Below, one piece after another: positions 8,433 to 17,179 of a DNA stretch of 64,000 nt. Every line of letters begins with the position of its first letter. The stretch's first letter is position 1. Source of the DNA: Murimonas intestini (GTDB lineage: Bacteria; Bacillota; Clostridia; Lachnospirales; Lachnospiraceae); contig NZ_JANKBI010000001.1 in assembly GCF_024622195.1 (NCBI RefSeq), positions 310,001 through 374,000 of the forward strand. Reading direction: 5' to 3'. The notes beneath the pieces were generated by a model, which saw only the letters and a program-made list of their open reading frames with translations, was not told the origin of the DNA and did not search any database. The position numbers and the translations under genes were made by a program.

Positions 8433-9887
8433 CTATTTCCACAATGCTGTTCCGTCGTAGACCTTCATGGCAGCTTCATAGTATCCCAGTCTTCTGCACT
8501 CCTCCACCACAAGGCGGTAGACCTCTTCAAACATCTGCACAGATATTTCAGAAAACATCTTATGATCTCCTGCACAAAGCGCATGGACTGCCCTGGCGGA
8601 CTTCTCATGAACCTCACAGTTCACAGACGTTTTCTCTGTGTTCAGCAGTCCCGGAATACTGCGCCCGATACGGAAATTTCTTTGCAGCAGGGCAAAAATA
8701 GAGCCCAGCGCCTTTATCCCGATGTTCCTGGTGATCAAGTCCAGAAGAATGGCCGGGGTGCGTTCGTACAGATAATCCTCATTCCACAAGCGGTCGATTT
8801 CTGCCTTCACTGACTGCAGCTCTGCCCGGGAAATGTTTCCGGCTGCGCATATGGAAGCTCCCTCTATGATCAGTGTCAATAACTCCAGTGTATCCAGATA
8901 GCGCCGGACATGGCAGGCTATCAAATGCCCCGGCACATGCACCTTCCTGATATCATCTTTGTCCATCTCCACAAAAATGCCATTCCCCCGTACAGTCTTC
9001 ACAACACCCCACTCCTGCAGTATCTGTATTGCTCTGATCGTTGTATCCACACTGACTCCATATATCCTCTGAAGTTCTTTGTGGGGCGGAAGCTGGTCTC
9101 CCCGCTGGTACCGGCCGGCTGCTATTAGTCCCATGATATCCATATACACAGCAGAATATCTCACCTCAGAAACCGCCAGCAGCTTCTCCATCTGTTTACT
9201 GCCAAGAAGGACTGCCGAATCAGGAGCCACGTTAAAAGAAGGCGAAGCTCCGTCATTCATCCCGTACATACCGGACATATCATCAAAATATACGCTTTCA
9301 GGCGCTCCTCCTGTTTCAAGCGCACCCATAAATGCCTGCACCTGTTTATAATACCGTGTTCTCATCACAATATCATCCTGCAAAGGCCTCAGCTCAGAAA
9401 GTCCCAGGCTGTCAACAGCCTCTAAAATCAGGGAATTTTCATTTCTTGCCACAAAAAACCTGTAAAACTGTTTAGATAATCTCCAGAATTCCGGTGCATT
9501 TTCAACCTTCATATTATCCAGGATCCTGCGGGGAATTTCCAGGTCTGCCTTTCTGCAAAGTGAGATCCCCTTTTTTATCACCGGATAGCACAAGAGCACA
9601 CCTGTTTTCAGCACATCGCTTGTAACGGCTTTATCTATTTTCTCAAGGGCAAGCATAGTCGTCCTGTGACCTGCCTTCCTGTCTCCACATACCACAGGGC
9701 GCTTCCTCTGTGAGGTTTTGATAAATCCTTTTTCCTCCAGCATAGCCAAAGCCCGGCGGATCGTTTTTTCTGATGTTCCAAACTCCTGGCACAGATCCGC
9801 CCTGGAAGGAAGGCTTGTCCCCTCCGGCAGCAATCCGCATTCAATTTTATTTTTAAGTATTTGAAAAATTCTTTCGTACATCAGCAT
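8433..9887 (-). CDS. Double-GntR transcriptional regulator, paralogue 1
   Basis: A 484-residue protein with two GntR-type winged helices, at about residues 5-66 (LPSRADLCQEFG, TIRRALAMLEEKGFI) and 244-307 (LPPHKELQRIYGVSVDTTIR, GNGIFVEM). They are separated by a ~175-residue helical domain and followed by another of similar length. Ordinary GntR proteins have one winged helix. Two paralogues of nearly identical length and layout lie at 22903 and 29338, each next to a hybrid kinase. No phosphoreceiver or known ligand-binding domain is evident. AAAGGTGA lies 12 bases before the start. The gene is 42 bases downstream of hybrid kinase HHK2 and upstream of HHK1 in the same direction. Confidence 0.8.
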   Translation of the reverse strand: MLMYERIFQILKNKIECGLLPEGTSLPSRADLCQEFGTSEKTIRRALAMLEEKGFIKTSQRKRPVVCGDRKAGHRTTMLALEKIDKAVTSDVLKTGVLLCYPVIKKGISLCRKADLEIPRRILDNMKVENAPEFWRLSKQFYRFFVARNENSLILEAVDSLGLSELRPLQDDIVMRTRYYKQVQAFMGALETGGAPESVYFDDMSGMYGMNDGASPSFNVAPDSAVLLGSKQMEKLLAVSEVRYSAVYMDIMGLIAAGRYQRGDQLPPHKELQRIYGVSVDTTIRAIQILQEWGVVKTVRGNGIFVEMDKDDIRKVHVPGHLIACHVRRYLDTLELLTLIIEGASICAAGNISRAELQSVKAEIDRLWNEDYLYERTPAILLDLITRNIGIKALGSIFALLQRNFRIGRSIPGLLNTEKTSVNCEVHEKSARAVHALCAGDHKMFSEISVQMFEEVYRLVVEECRRLGYYEAAMKVYDGTALWK

Positions 9888-9929
9888 ATCCGTCTGTCTT
9901 CACCTTTCACAAATTCTGTTTTCATGTTG

Positions 9930-12527
9930 TCAATTTCTGCCATGCCGGCCGGCGGCCTGTTTTTTTTCCTGTTCACGGTATGCCATGGCATATGTGCCGA
10001 TGATATCATCCATGACAAAGGGCTTTGCAATATGCGCATTCATGCCGCTGTCCAGACACTTTTGAACATCCTCACGGAAAGAGTTCGCTGTCATTGCTAT
10101 GATTATAACACTTTTCGCATCAGTACGGGGAAGTGAACGGATAGCCTGCGCTGCGCTGCAGCCGTCCATCACTGGCATCTGCACATCCATCAGTATCAGA
10201 TGGTAAAAGCCTTCAGGTGATTCAGAAAACCGCGCCACAGCCTCCCGTCCATTTTCAGCTGTGGTAACACTGGCTCCCGCATCCTGCAGCAGAGCCCCTG
10301 CGATATCCAGATTGATCTCATTATCTTCCACTACCAGAACACGTGCCCCGTCCAGTACGGCAGGCTCTTCTCTTTCCTGCCCGGAATGCTTCGGATCTGC
10401 CAGCGCTTTCATAAGCGCTTCTATATCGGAATGGAATACAGGCCAGCACAGGGTCGCATCAGCGCAGCACTGCACGGCCATGTCATCCAGCTCATCCTGA
10501 TCCTGTCCTGTTAAAATAATTTTAAGATCTGGATTTTTGCCAGCTTTTCGAATCTTTTCCGCAAACAGCTGCATATTTTTAGAAACATTCCACTTTATCA
10601 GATATAATTCATAGGGAGTCCCCCTTTGTGCTGCAGCCTGAAGCATACCCAGGGCATTCTCCTCATCGTATGACGAATCAACACTGAAATTCTCCTTTTC
10701 AAGCACTTCAGCAAGATGCGTATTCAGTTCAGCCACCGGGTTCACCACAAGGACCATCTGGCCCTTTCCGCAGCGCTCCATGTTTTCTTCTTCATCCACC
10801 GGCGCACATTCAAAGGGCAGATCCACTGTAAAGGTACTTCCCGCTCCTAACTCACTGCTGACGGTGACTGAGCCGCCCATCAACTCCACAAAATTTTTCG
10901 TAATAGGCAGGCCAAGCCCGGTACCGCCGTACTGCCGGACAATTCCGCTGTTTTCCTGTATAAATGGCTCAAAAACGCGGTCTATATTCTCCGGAGCGAT
11001 TCCCCGGCCGGTATCCCGGACTTCAAAGCGCATCCAAATCTTACTCTCTTCACGCTTCAATTGCCTCACACTCAAACTTACATGTCCCTGGGCAGGTGTA
11101 AACTTCACTGCATTTGAAAGCAGATTAGTCAATATCTGGTTTATGCGGAGCGCGTCGCCTATCAGGTACTCTGAGATCTCACCGCACAGAAAAATCTGGA
11201 AATCGATCTGCTTGCTTACAGCCTGCACATGGAACACAGTCATAAGCGCCTGAAGAAGACGCCCCAGGTCAAACCTCTCAGGATTCAGTTCGATTTTCCC
11301 GCTCTCAATTTTTGACATATCCAGAATATCATTGATCAGGGAGAGGAGGTGTGTTGACGAAAGTGTGATCTTATCAAGACAATTGCGCATCCGTCCGGGT
11401 TCGCCTACATGGTTTTTTCCAAGCTCTGCCATCCCCATAATTCCATTGAGCGGCGTGCGGATCTCGTGGGACATCTGAGAAAGGAAATCACTTTTTGCCC
11501 GGTTTGCAGTCTCCGCCCTCTCCTTTTCCATTAACAGCAGCGCATTGCTGCGTTTTTCATTGCGCCTCAGCAGCAAAAAGAAAGTAAGCACTGTGACAAA
11601 CACGATACAGAAGATTCCCACACCCACAAGTACCATGAACTGACTAAGGAATACGATCTGGTCGTTGACAGTTTCGTATGCCATACTTGTAACCATATAC
11701 CAGTTCGTTCCACGGATGGGCAGATAATAAAGATAGACATGATGGGTGCCTACAGTCAGAAGGGTCAGTCCGCTTTCCCCAGCGCCTATCGCAGCCCGGA
11801 AGGACTGATAATCATAGCCTTCATCAAAGCTGGCCTGCTGTTCATAGATGGTAAACAGGTTTGTCCCCTGTAATGCATCTTCCGCAAAGGTGCTCTTGAT
11901 CACAAAGTCACCATCCAGAGTTACGATATTTGTGTATGAATTTGTATCTGTCTCGCTGTCCAGCCCCAGCTTCACTCCAATGTCGGAAGTATGTATCCCG
12001 ACAATAACGGCAACAAGACGGCTGTCCTTAAACTGCACAGGGGGCATGCTGGTGCCAAGCAGGATAGTCCCGCTTTCCCAGATTGTTTCATTAACAGAGA
12101 TAAGTTCGCCGGAACCCGTCAGCAGTCTGTCAAGGTCTGAAATTTTCGACATGGCAGGAACTGCCCCTTCAGGAGAATAGGCAATTCCTCTGTCACTTAT
12201 GAATGCAATATGCGTGAAATCATTATCTGTCTGTACCTGTGCCAGGAAAAGCTTCAGGCTTTCCTCATTTTCCAGATCGTTCTCAGATATTGCTTTCATA
12301 ACTGTGCGGATCTGGGAAAACTGGCTGTCCAGGTTTGTCTGAAAATGGCTGTTAAGCTGCGTTGTCATTTCCCGCAGATAGACCCCGCTGATGTTTGTCA
12401 CCGTTCGTTCTGATACTTTCTGGTATACTGCCGCCGCAAGAAAGCAAAGGATAGCGACCATCAGAAGCAGCGCGGGAATAAAAACAAACATTATGCGCAT
12501 ATCATTCATTTTTTTGTTATTTTTCAA
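9930..12527 (-). CDS. Hybrid histidine kinase with Cache sensor and a dead first receiver (HHK2)
   Basis: An 865-residue membrane hybrid kinase with a TTG start preceded by GGAGAGG. Order: membrane segment ~11-34, double-Cache-like sensor ~40-290, membrane segment ~296-320, HisKA with His354, HATPase_c ~455-572, receiver-like domain ~590-710, and receiver ~728-850 with Asp781 in [11 protein letters not shown]. The first receiver-like domain has lost its chemistry: where paralogues read DWKMPDMDG it reads KWNVSKNMQ, so Asp is replaced by Lys645; the acidic pair is replaced by VVNP; and the conserved Lys is replaced in CWPVF. It follows the fusion lipoprotein gene by 33 bases, so that lipoprotein may be its ligand-delivery partner. 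Confidence 0.92.
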   Translation of the reverse strand: MKNNKKMNDMRIMFVFIPALLLMVAILCFLAAAVYQKVSERTVTNISGVYLREMTTQLNSHFQTNLDSQFSQIRTVMKAISENDLENEESLKLFLAQVQTDNDFTHIAFISDRGIAYSPEGAVPAMSKISDLDRLLTGSGELISVNETIWESGTILLGTSMPPVQFKDSRLVAVIVGIHTSDIGVKLGLDSETDTNSYTNIVTLDGDFVIKSTFAEDALQGTNLFTIYEQQASFDEGYDYQSFRAAIGAGESGLTLLTVGTHHVYLYYLPIRGTNWYMVTSMAYETVNDQIVFLSQFMVLVGVGIFCIVFVTVLTFFLLLRRNEKRSNALLLMEKERAETANRAKSDFLSQMSHEIRTPLNGIMGMAELGKNHVGEPGRMRNCLDKITLSSTHLLSLINDILDMSKIESGKIELNPERFDLGRLLQALMTVFHVQAVSKQIDFQIFLCGEISEYLIGDALRINQILTNLLSNAVKFTPAQGHVSLSVRQLKREESKIWMRFEVRDTGRGIAPENIDRVFEPFIQENSGIVRQYGGTGLGLPITKNFVELMGGSVTVSSELGAGSTFTVDLPFECAPVDEEENMERCGKGQMVLVVNPVAELNTHLAEVLEKENFSVDSSYDEENALGMLQAAAQRGTPYELYLIKWNVSKNMQLFAEKIRKAGKNPDLKIILTGQDQDELDDMAVQCCADATLCWPVFHSDIEALMKALADPKHSGQEREEPAVLDGARVLVVEDNEINLDIAGALLQDAGASVTTAENGREAVARFSESPEGFYHLILMDVQMPVMDGCSAAQAIRSLPRTDAKSVIIIAMTANSFREDVQKCLDSGMNAHIAKPFVMDDIIGTYAMAYREQEKKQAAGRHGRN

Positions 12528-12560
12528 TGCCTCTCCATCCTTTCCGCCTGCGGGGCCCCT

Positions 12561-14501
12561 TTATTTATCCCTGGCCAAATCGGTTATCCTTCCTTCCAGC
12601 CCGGCATCCACAGCACTGTCCTGATGCTTTTCAAAATACTGTGCCAAAGCATCTCGGTATAACAGTCCTGTTTCCTTTATCAGTTTTACATTGCCCTTAG
12701 GAACTGTATCGTCATAATAATTGAGCATTGTAAACCCATCCCCGTTGTCTTCGGCATATGTTTTAGATCCGGCCATATAGTCCGTCACTGCCACCTGATA
12801 ACCTGCATTTGGATCCAGGTCCGTCCCGTCCGGCAATGTCACGCTTACAAGGCGGCTGCCGGCCGGTTTGCTGCTGTCAAAAGTATAGCAAAGCCCGGAG
12901 ACCTGTAAAAAACGTCCATCGGGAAACTCATCCGTACAGGTTGCCAGACTGTTTTCCAGCATATCCCACATGGTCTGTCCCTTCATTTCCAGTACTATGA
13001 TTTGATTGTCAAACGGGCACGCAACAGCGAGATCTCCGCCATAGACCACTCCCTCATAAAAGCTGGCCCTGATTCCCCCGCCGTTGACAACTGCTATAGG
13101 CGCTCCGGAGGCCTCTGCAACACAGTCTGCTATAAAATTTCCCAGCTCCGTCTCATTGCGTCGGACGTTAAAGTTCTCCAGAAGCAGATCATGGCTTACC
13201 GAGCCAACGATTGAAAAATCATAAGCTGATTCGTCTGTCCCCTCATAATATAATCTGTCAATAGCCTGGAGGGCTTCTTCTACCGAGCATTTGCCGGCCA
13301 TGACATTCCGCACATAACCGCCCAGGTATTCCACAGTTCTGCTTGGAAATAAAACATTGTAAACATATCCCGATTCCACATACTCATCCACGCCCTGGGG
13401 AATCAGATCCTCCTGCTGCTGATATTCAGTAAGGCAGGACATGCCTCCGCCCAGATCCTCAATTAAAGCCGCCTGTCCCTCAGGTGTGGAAAGCAGTTCC
13501 AGAATGCGTTTGCAGGCGTCCTGCTTTTCCTCGCTGATGGAGTTATTTATGCCCACAAGAGCAGACGGAGAAAACAGAAACCATGGTTCATTGCCTTCAT
13601 CGCTGAAGAGAGGAAGCATCCTGTAGGTATATGCCTCTGACGTACCGCTCTTTACCTCTTCCTTATTGCCTTCAACACACTCATAATAGAGGGCTGAATC
13701 TCCAAAAACAGCTGCAAGAGTTCCGTCACTCATACGTTTCTTGTAGTGGACAGAATTGCGCTGACGCGCAATATCGGCGGGATCCATGACACCTGCGGCC
13801 ACAAGAGCATCTAACAGTTCAAAGCTCTCTTCCCAGACACCTGTAAGTGACGCTTCTTTATTTCTAAAATCAGCCAGCCACTTTACACCCTCGACCGTCC
13901 CCAGAAAATCCGGTACCATGTTTCCCACATTAAACAGGCCCACTCCCGTATTGTAGTCGCTCATGACGGAAAAACTCACCCCGTCTTCTCCCACTCCAAG
14001 TCCTTTTTCCTTTAGCTGTGAAAGCGAGTCTACCAGCTCTGCATTATTTCCGGGCAGAGACAGGCCTGCCTGTTCAAACAACGTCTCATTGACCACATAA
14101 CCGCTGTATACACCGGGCAGAGGGATCACATATGTCTTTCCCTCCAGTTTCGCAGCATTCATAATAGTGCCGTCATAGGCGGCGCTGGCCTTTGTATCGC
14201 TGATATCCAGCAAGTATTGCTGCTCCAGATTTGAATCAGGCTGAGCCGTGATAACCAGCTCAGGCCCTATACCCTTGTTCAGACGCCTAAGCTGCTCACT
14301 GGGATAAAGCGATAATTCTGCCTGCAGATCAATATCCTCACAGGCAGACTCCACCAGTTCCTCCACCTTTTTAAAATTATTGGAATAGAGAATTTTGACC
14401 ACAGTTTTTTCTGGTGTCTGCCGGCCGCAGCCTGCCAAAGCCAAAAGCAGAAACAAAGCGCCCGATATAAAAGCAGTCCTCCTGGTTATACTACGTTTCA
14501 T
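12561..14501 (-). CDS. Lipoprotein fusing a solute-binding domain to a 5'-nucleotidase C-terminal domain
   Basis: A 646-residue predicted lipoprotein. The signal peptide ends in a lipobox (LALAGC, Cys25). Residues ~30-430 resemble an ABC-type extracellular solute-binding protein of family 1 (AKLEGKTYVIPL, GYVVNETLFEQAGL, STPEGQAAL). Residues ~440-620 match the 5'-nucleotidase C-terminal domain (ETELGNFIADC, VVNGGGIRASFYEG, GRFLQVSGLCYTFD, GDGFTML). The catalytic metallophosphatase domain of 5'-nucleotidases is absent, so the protein should bind rather than cleave; the aromatic residues that stack on the base in that family appear present. The ATG at 14501 follows GAGGAG by 8 bases and overlaps the end of the upstream gene by 11 bases. 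No ABC permease is nearby; its neighbours are signalling genes. Confidence 0.82.
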   Translation of the reverse strand: MKRSITRRTAFISGALFLLLALAGCGRQTPEKTVVKILYSNNFKKVEELVESACEDIDLQAELSLYPSEQLRRLNKGIGPELVITAQPDSNLEQQYLLDISDTKASAAYDGTIMNAAKLEGKTYVIPLPGVYSGYVVNETLFEQAGLSLPGNNAELVDSLSQLKEKGLGVGEDGVSFSVMSDYNTGVGLFNVGNMVPDFLGTVEGVKWLADFRNKEASLTGVWEESFELLDALVAAGVMDPADIARQRNSVHYKKRMSDGTLAAVFGDSALYYECVEGNKEEVKSGTSEAYTYRMLPLFSDEGNEPWFLFSPSALVGINNSISEEKQDACKRILELLSTPEGQAALIEDLGGGMSCLTEYQQQEDLIPQGVDEYVESGYVYNVLFPSRTVEYLGGYVRNVMAGKCSVEEALQAIDRLYYEGTDESAYDFSIVGSVSHDLLLENFNVRRNETELGNFIADCVAEASGAPIAVVNGGGIRASFYEGVVYGGDLAVACPFDNQIIVLEMKGQTMWDMLENSLATCTDEFPDGRFLQVSGLCYTFDSSKPAGSRLVSVTLPDGTDLDPNAGYQVAVTDYMAGSKTYAEDNGDGFTMLNYYDDTVPKGNVKLIKETGLLYRDALAQYFEKHQDSAVDAGLEGRITDLARDK

Positions 14502-16572
14502 TTGGTGTTCTCCTCTTTTTTTCATTTAAAGGATTCCGTAAATCGGACGATAACATATCCTTCATAGATTCGTCATAAAACTTCCACTGGTTTTTTCCGG
14601 CATGTTTGCTGGCATACAGCGCCTGATCCGCACACAAAAACAGTTCTTCATAGGTAACTCCGTTTTCAGGCGCCAGAGCGGCCCCTATACTTACTGAGAC
14701 CTCAAAGCCATCATAATTTCCGGATACTGTACTGAAAATACGTTCCACCAGTTTTTCAATATTTTCCCTGTATTCCATATACACCAGAAACTCATCGCCG
14801 CCGATGCGTGCTACGATATCTGTATTGCGGACACGTTTTCTCAGCTTTTCGGCAAAGGCTCTCAGCATTTTATCTCCATAAGAATGTCCGTAGCTGTCAT
14901 TCACACTCTTAAATGTATCCAGGTCCAAAACCAGCAGGGCCGCTTTATTTTCCTTCAAGTTTACAAGCCGCTCCTCAATCTCTTCGTGTGCATGGTTTCT
15001 GCTCAGCAGCGCAGTCAGATCATCGTGCTGGGCCTGCAGTGTGAGCTTTTCCAGGGTACTCTGCTCTTCCTCGTTATCCACTAATTTGCCGATGGCCTTA
15101 GTAGGCGGGGCGTCCTCATCCAGTCCCCAGATCGGACGGGCTATCCATTTATACCACCGGGGTTTTCCATGGACAGTCAGACGGTATATCTGACTGACAA
15201 TAGGATTCTGGGGCGTAGCGCTCTGCAGCCGTTCGCGGAGGTCACAGAAGTCTTCTTTCGAAAAGATCGCAAGCAGTGTGGCATCACTCAGCGGATGTTG
15301 TATGCTCTCTTTTACTCCCGCCTGGGCGGCTCCCCATTCTGAGATGATCAGCGTATCCGACTCATAGCTGTATTCAAACTGGATCTCTTTTGTCATGGAG
15401 GCATAAAACTGATACTTGGTGCGCTCCTGCTCCAGCAGATCAAGCGTCCTGTCAGAAACGTTGTAGCTGTGGATCGCGTCATATGCCAGCGTATGGATGG
15501 AATCACGTGTTATCTTTCCCGCTGACCGGATCTTGACTTCGTTTTCCAGATAATCTCCAACTTCTTTCAGGCACTCGAGCAGCAGGGGATTAAATACCCC
15601 GCATTCCCCATTTAATATCATTTCCATGGCCTGCTCATGGGAGCAGGCCGGCTTATAGACACGTTTGCTGGTCAGGGCATCGTATACGTCCGCTATGGCG
15701 ACGACCTGTGCAGAAACAGGGATCTCATCGCCTTTTAATCCGTCAGGATAGCCGCCTCCGTCATACCGTTCGTGATGCCACCTGCAAATCTCTCTTGCCA
15801 CCTGCACCAGCTCTTCGTTCTGATAATGTGTAAGGCCTTCCAGCATCTGCGCTCCTATGGCGCTGTGCGTTTTGATGATCTCAAATTCTTCCTTTGTCAA
15901 TTTTCCTGGCTTATTAAGGATCTCCTCAGGAATCGAGATCTTCCCAATATCGTGAAGGCTGGAAGCATTTGTGATCAGGGCAGTCCTGGCCGGAGTCAGA
16001 TCATACTGGCTGCAGGTGCTGCGTAGCTGCTTGAGCAGTACTTCCGTTATGGTACGAATATGTAATACATGAAGGCCGCTCTCTCCATTGCGGAATTCTA
16101 CAATGTGGCTGAGAATATCCACCATGACCATATTACTTTTTTCTTTTTCCAGGATCTGCTCCGCAACAATATTTTCCAGATGCTTTTGTTTTGTGTGCAG
16201 CTTTACTGTATTTTCTATGCGGTGGCGTATAGCCACTTTGTAAAAGGGCCTGTTGATATACTCTGAGGCTCCCAGCTGGTAGGCATGATCAATGTAGGAG
16301 GGTGAAGTTTCCGAGGAGACGATAATGACCGGGATACTGTTGATCCATCCCTTCCGGTTCATGATTGCCAGCACTTCAAAGCCATCCAGTTTGGGCATCA
16401 CAATATCCAATATGACAAGAGCGATTTCTGTATGCTGCTGTTCCATGCAGGCCACAGCCGCTTCCCCGTCGGCAGCCTCCAAAACCTCATAGTCCGGCGC
16501 CAATATATCAGATAACATTGCCCTGTTGATCTCTGAATCATCTGCAATTAGAATCTTTGCTTTTCTGTTCAT
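14491..16572 (-). CDS. Response regulator with HD-GYP and GGDEF domains (c-di-GMP turnover)
   Basis: A 693-residue cytoplasmic protein. A receiver (Asp56 in ILDIVMPKLDG) is followed by an HD-GYP phosphodiesterase domain (HD at 207-208 in LHDIGKISIPEEI; HHERYDGGGYPDGL at 266-279), a PAS-like segment (~390-500) and a GGDEF diguanylate cyclase domain (GGDEF at 591-595). An RxxD inhibitory site (RNTD, 582-585) sits five residues before GGDEF. All signature residues look intact, so it may both make and degrade c-di-GMP, switched by phosphorylation. Its start overlaps the HPt stop by one base, so the two are made together. It is the only response regulator with an enzymatic output in the island. 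Confidence 0.93.
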   Translation of the reverse strand: MNRKAKILIADDSEINRAMLSDILAPDYEVLEAADGEAAVACMEQQHTEIALVILDIVMPKLDGFEVLAIMNRKGWINSIPVIIVSSETSPSYIDHAYQLGASEYINRPFYKVAIRHRIENTVKLHTKQKHLENIVAEQILEKEKSNMVMVDILSHIVEFRNGESGLHVLHIRTITEVLLKQLRSTCSQYDLTPARTALITNASSLHDIGKISIPEEILNKPGKLTKEEFEIIKTHSAIGAQMLEGLTHYQNEELVQVAREICRWHHERYDGGGYPDGLKGDEIPVSAQVVAIADVYDALTSKRVYKPACSHEQAMEMILNGECGVFNPLLLECLKEVGDYLENEVKIRSAGKITRDSIHTLAYDAIHSYNVSDRTLDLLEQERTKYQFYASMTKEIQFEYSYESDTLIISEWGAAQAGVKESIQHPLSDATLLAIFSKEDFCDLRERLQSATPQNPIVSQIYRLTVHGKPRWYKWIARPIWGLDEDAPPTKAIGKLVDNEEEQSTLEKLTLQAQHDDLTALLSRNHAHEEIEERLVNLKENKAALLVLDLDTFKSVNDSYGHSYGDKMLRAFAEKLRKRVRNTDIVARIGGDEFLVYMEYRENIEKLVERIFSTVSGNYDGFEVSVSIGAALAPENGVTYEELFLCADQALYASKHAGKNQWKFYDESMKDMLSSDLRNPLNEKKRRTPNET

Positions 16573-16940
16573 TATGCATCACCTCCAGATGAGGCAAGCA
16601 ACTGCAAAAAGACTGCCTGCATATCCTGATATGCCTGTTCAAATTCCTCAAATGCAGGTTTGATACTGCCGTTATCCTGCCGGCTGCGCAGGGTTTCTGT
16701 CAGTCTCCCCGCCTTTTCAGCCAGAGAAGTGAGGCTTAGATTAAGTGCAACGCCCTTCAGTGTATGTGCCCCACGAAAAGCAGTTTCATAATCGCTCTTA
16801 TCCAGCGCCTCACAGATATCTCTGTAGTTTTGATCCTTCAACAGCATGCCTATCAGCCGCAGAAGCATCTTTTCATTGATCCTGTAACTCACATCTTCAT
16901 AATTCCCACACAGTTTCCCATAGGCTTCCCTGACTGTCAT
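16572..16940 (-). CDS. HPt phosphotransfer protein
   Basis: A 122-residue helical HPt domain protein with phosphoacceptor His59 in GAHTLKGVALNL. HPt proteins carry phosphate from the receiver of a hybrid kinase to that of a final response regulator. I placed the start at the ATG at 16940 because AAAGGAG lies about 7 bases upstream; the longer frame adds an unlikely 54-residue segment. It is the first gene of the leftward array and is fused by a one-base stop/start overlap to the REC-HD-GYP-GGDEF gene, its likely target. No other HPt is visible in the island, and none of the five hybrid kinases has its own, so this one may serve them all. Confidence 0.88.
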   Translation of the reverse strand: MTVREAYGKLCGNYEDVSYRINEKMLLRLIGMLLKDQNYRDICEALDKSDYETAFRGAHTLKGVALNLSLTSLAEKAGRLTETLRSRQDNGSIKPAFEEFEQAYQDMQAVFLQLLASSGGDA

Positions 16941-17113
16941 AGCCCTGCTCCTTTCAATACAGAACATATCAATCCGCCGGCTCAGAGCATGATATGCCTG
17001 ACATAGCTTCAAATCAAGAGAAATTCTCTCTTGGAACCTTATCCAAATTATTATAATGCAAACCTCCTTCTTTTGCAACAGGAAACAATAATTTGACCCC
17101 ATACCACAACCCG

Positions 17114-17152
17114 CAAAAAAATAACCACGGTTCTGTTACCAGAACCATGGCT
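17114..17152 (-). terminator. Rho-independent terminator after hybrid kinase HHK3
   Basis: Read leftward, a 13-bp near-perfect stem (AGCCATGGTTCTG with CAGAACCGTGGTT, loop of 4) is followed by TATTTTTTT. It lies 28 bases after the stop of the kinase at 17180 and separates that kinase from the HPt-led array. Confidence 0.88.
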
Positions 17153-17179
17153 GTTTTATTATCACTGTATAGGCAGTGC

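Noticed and set aside
12561..14501. Ordinary ABC transporter substrate-binding protein
   Set aside because: There is no permease or ATPase nearby, and the C-terminal third is a 5'-nucleotidase-type domain.
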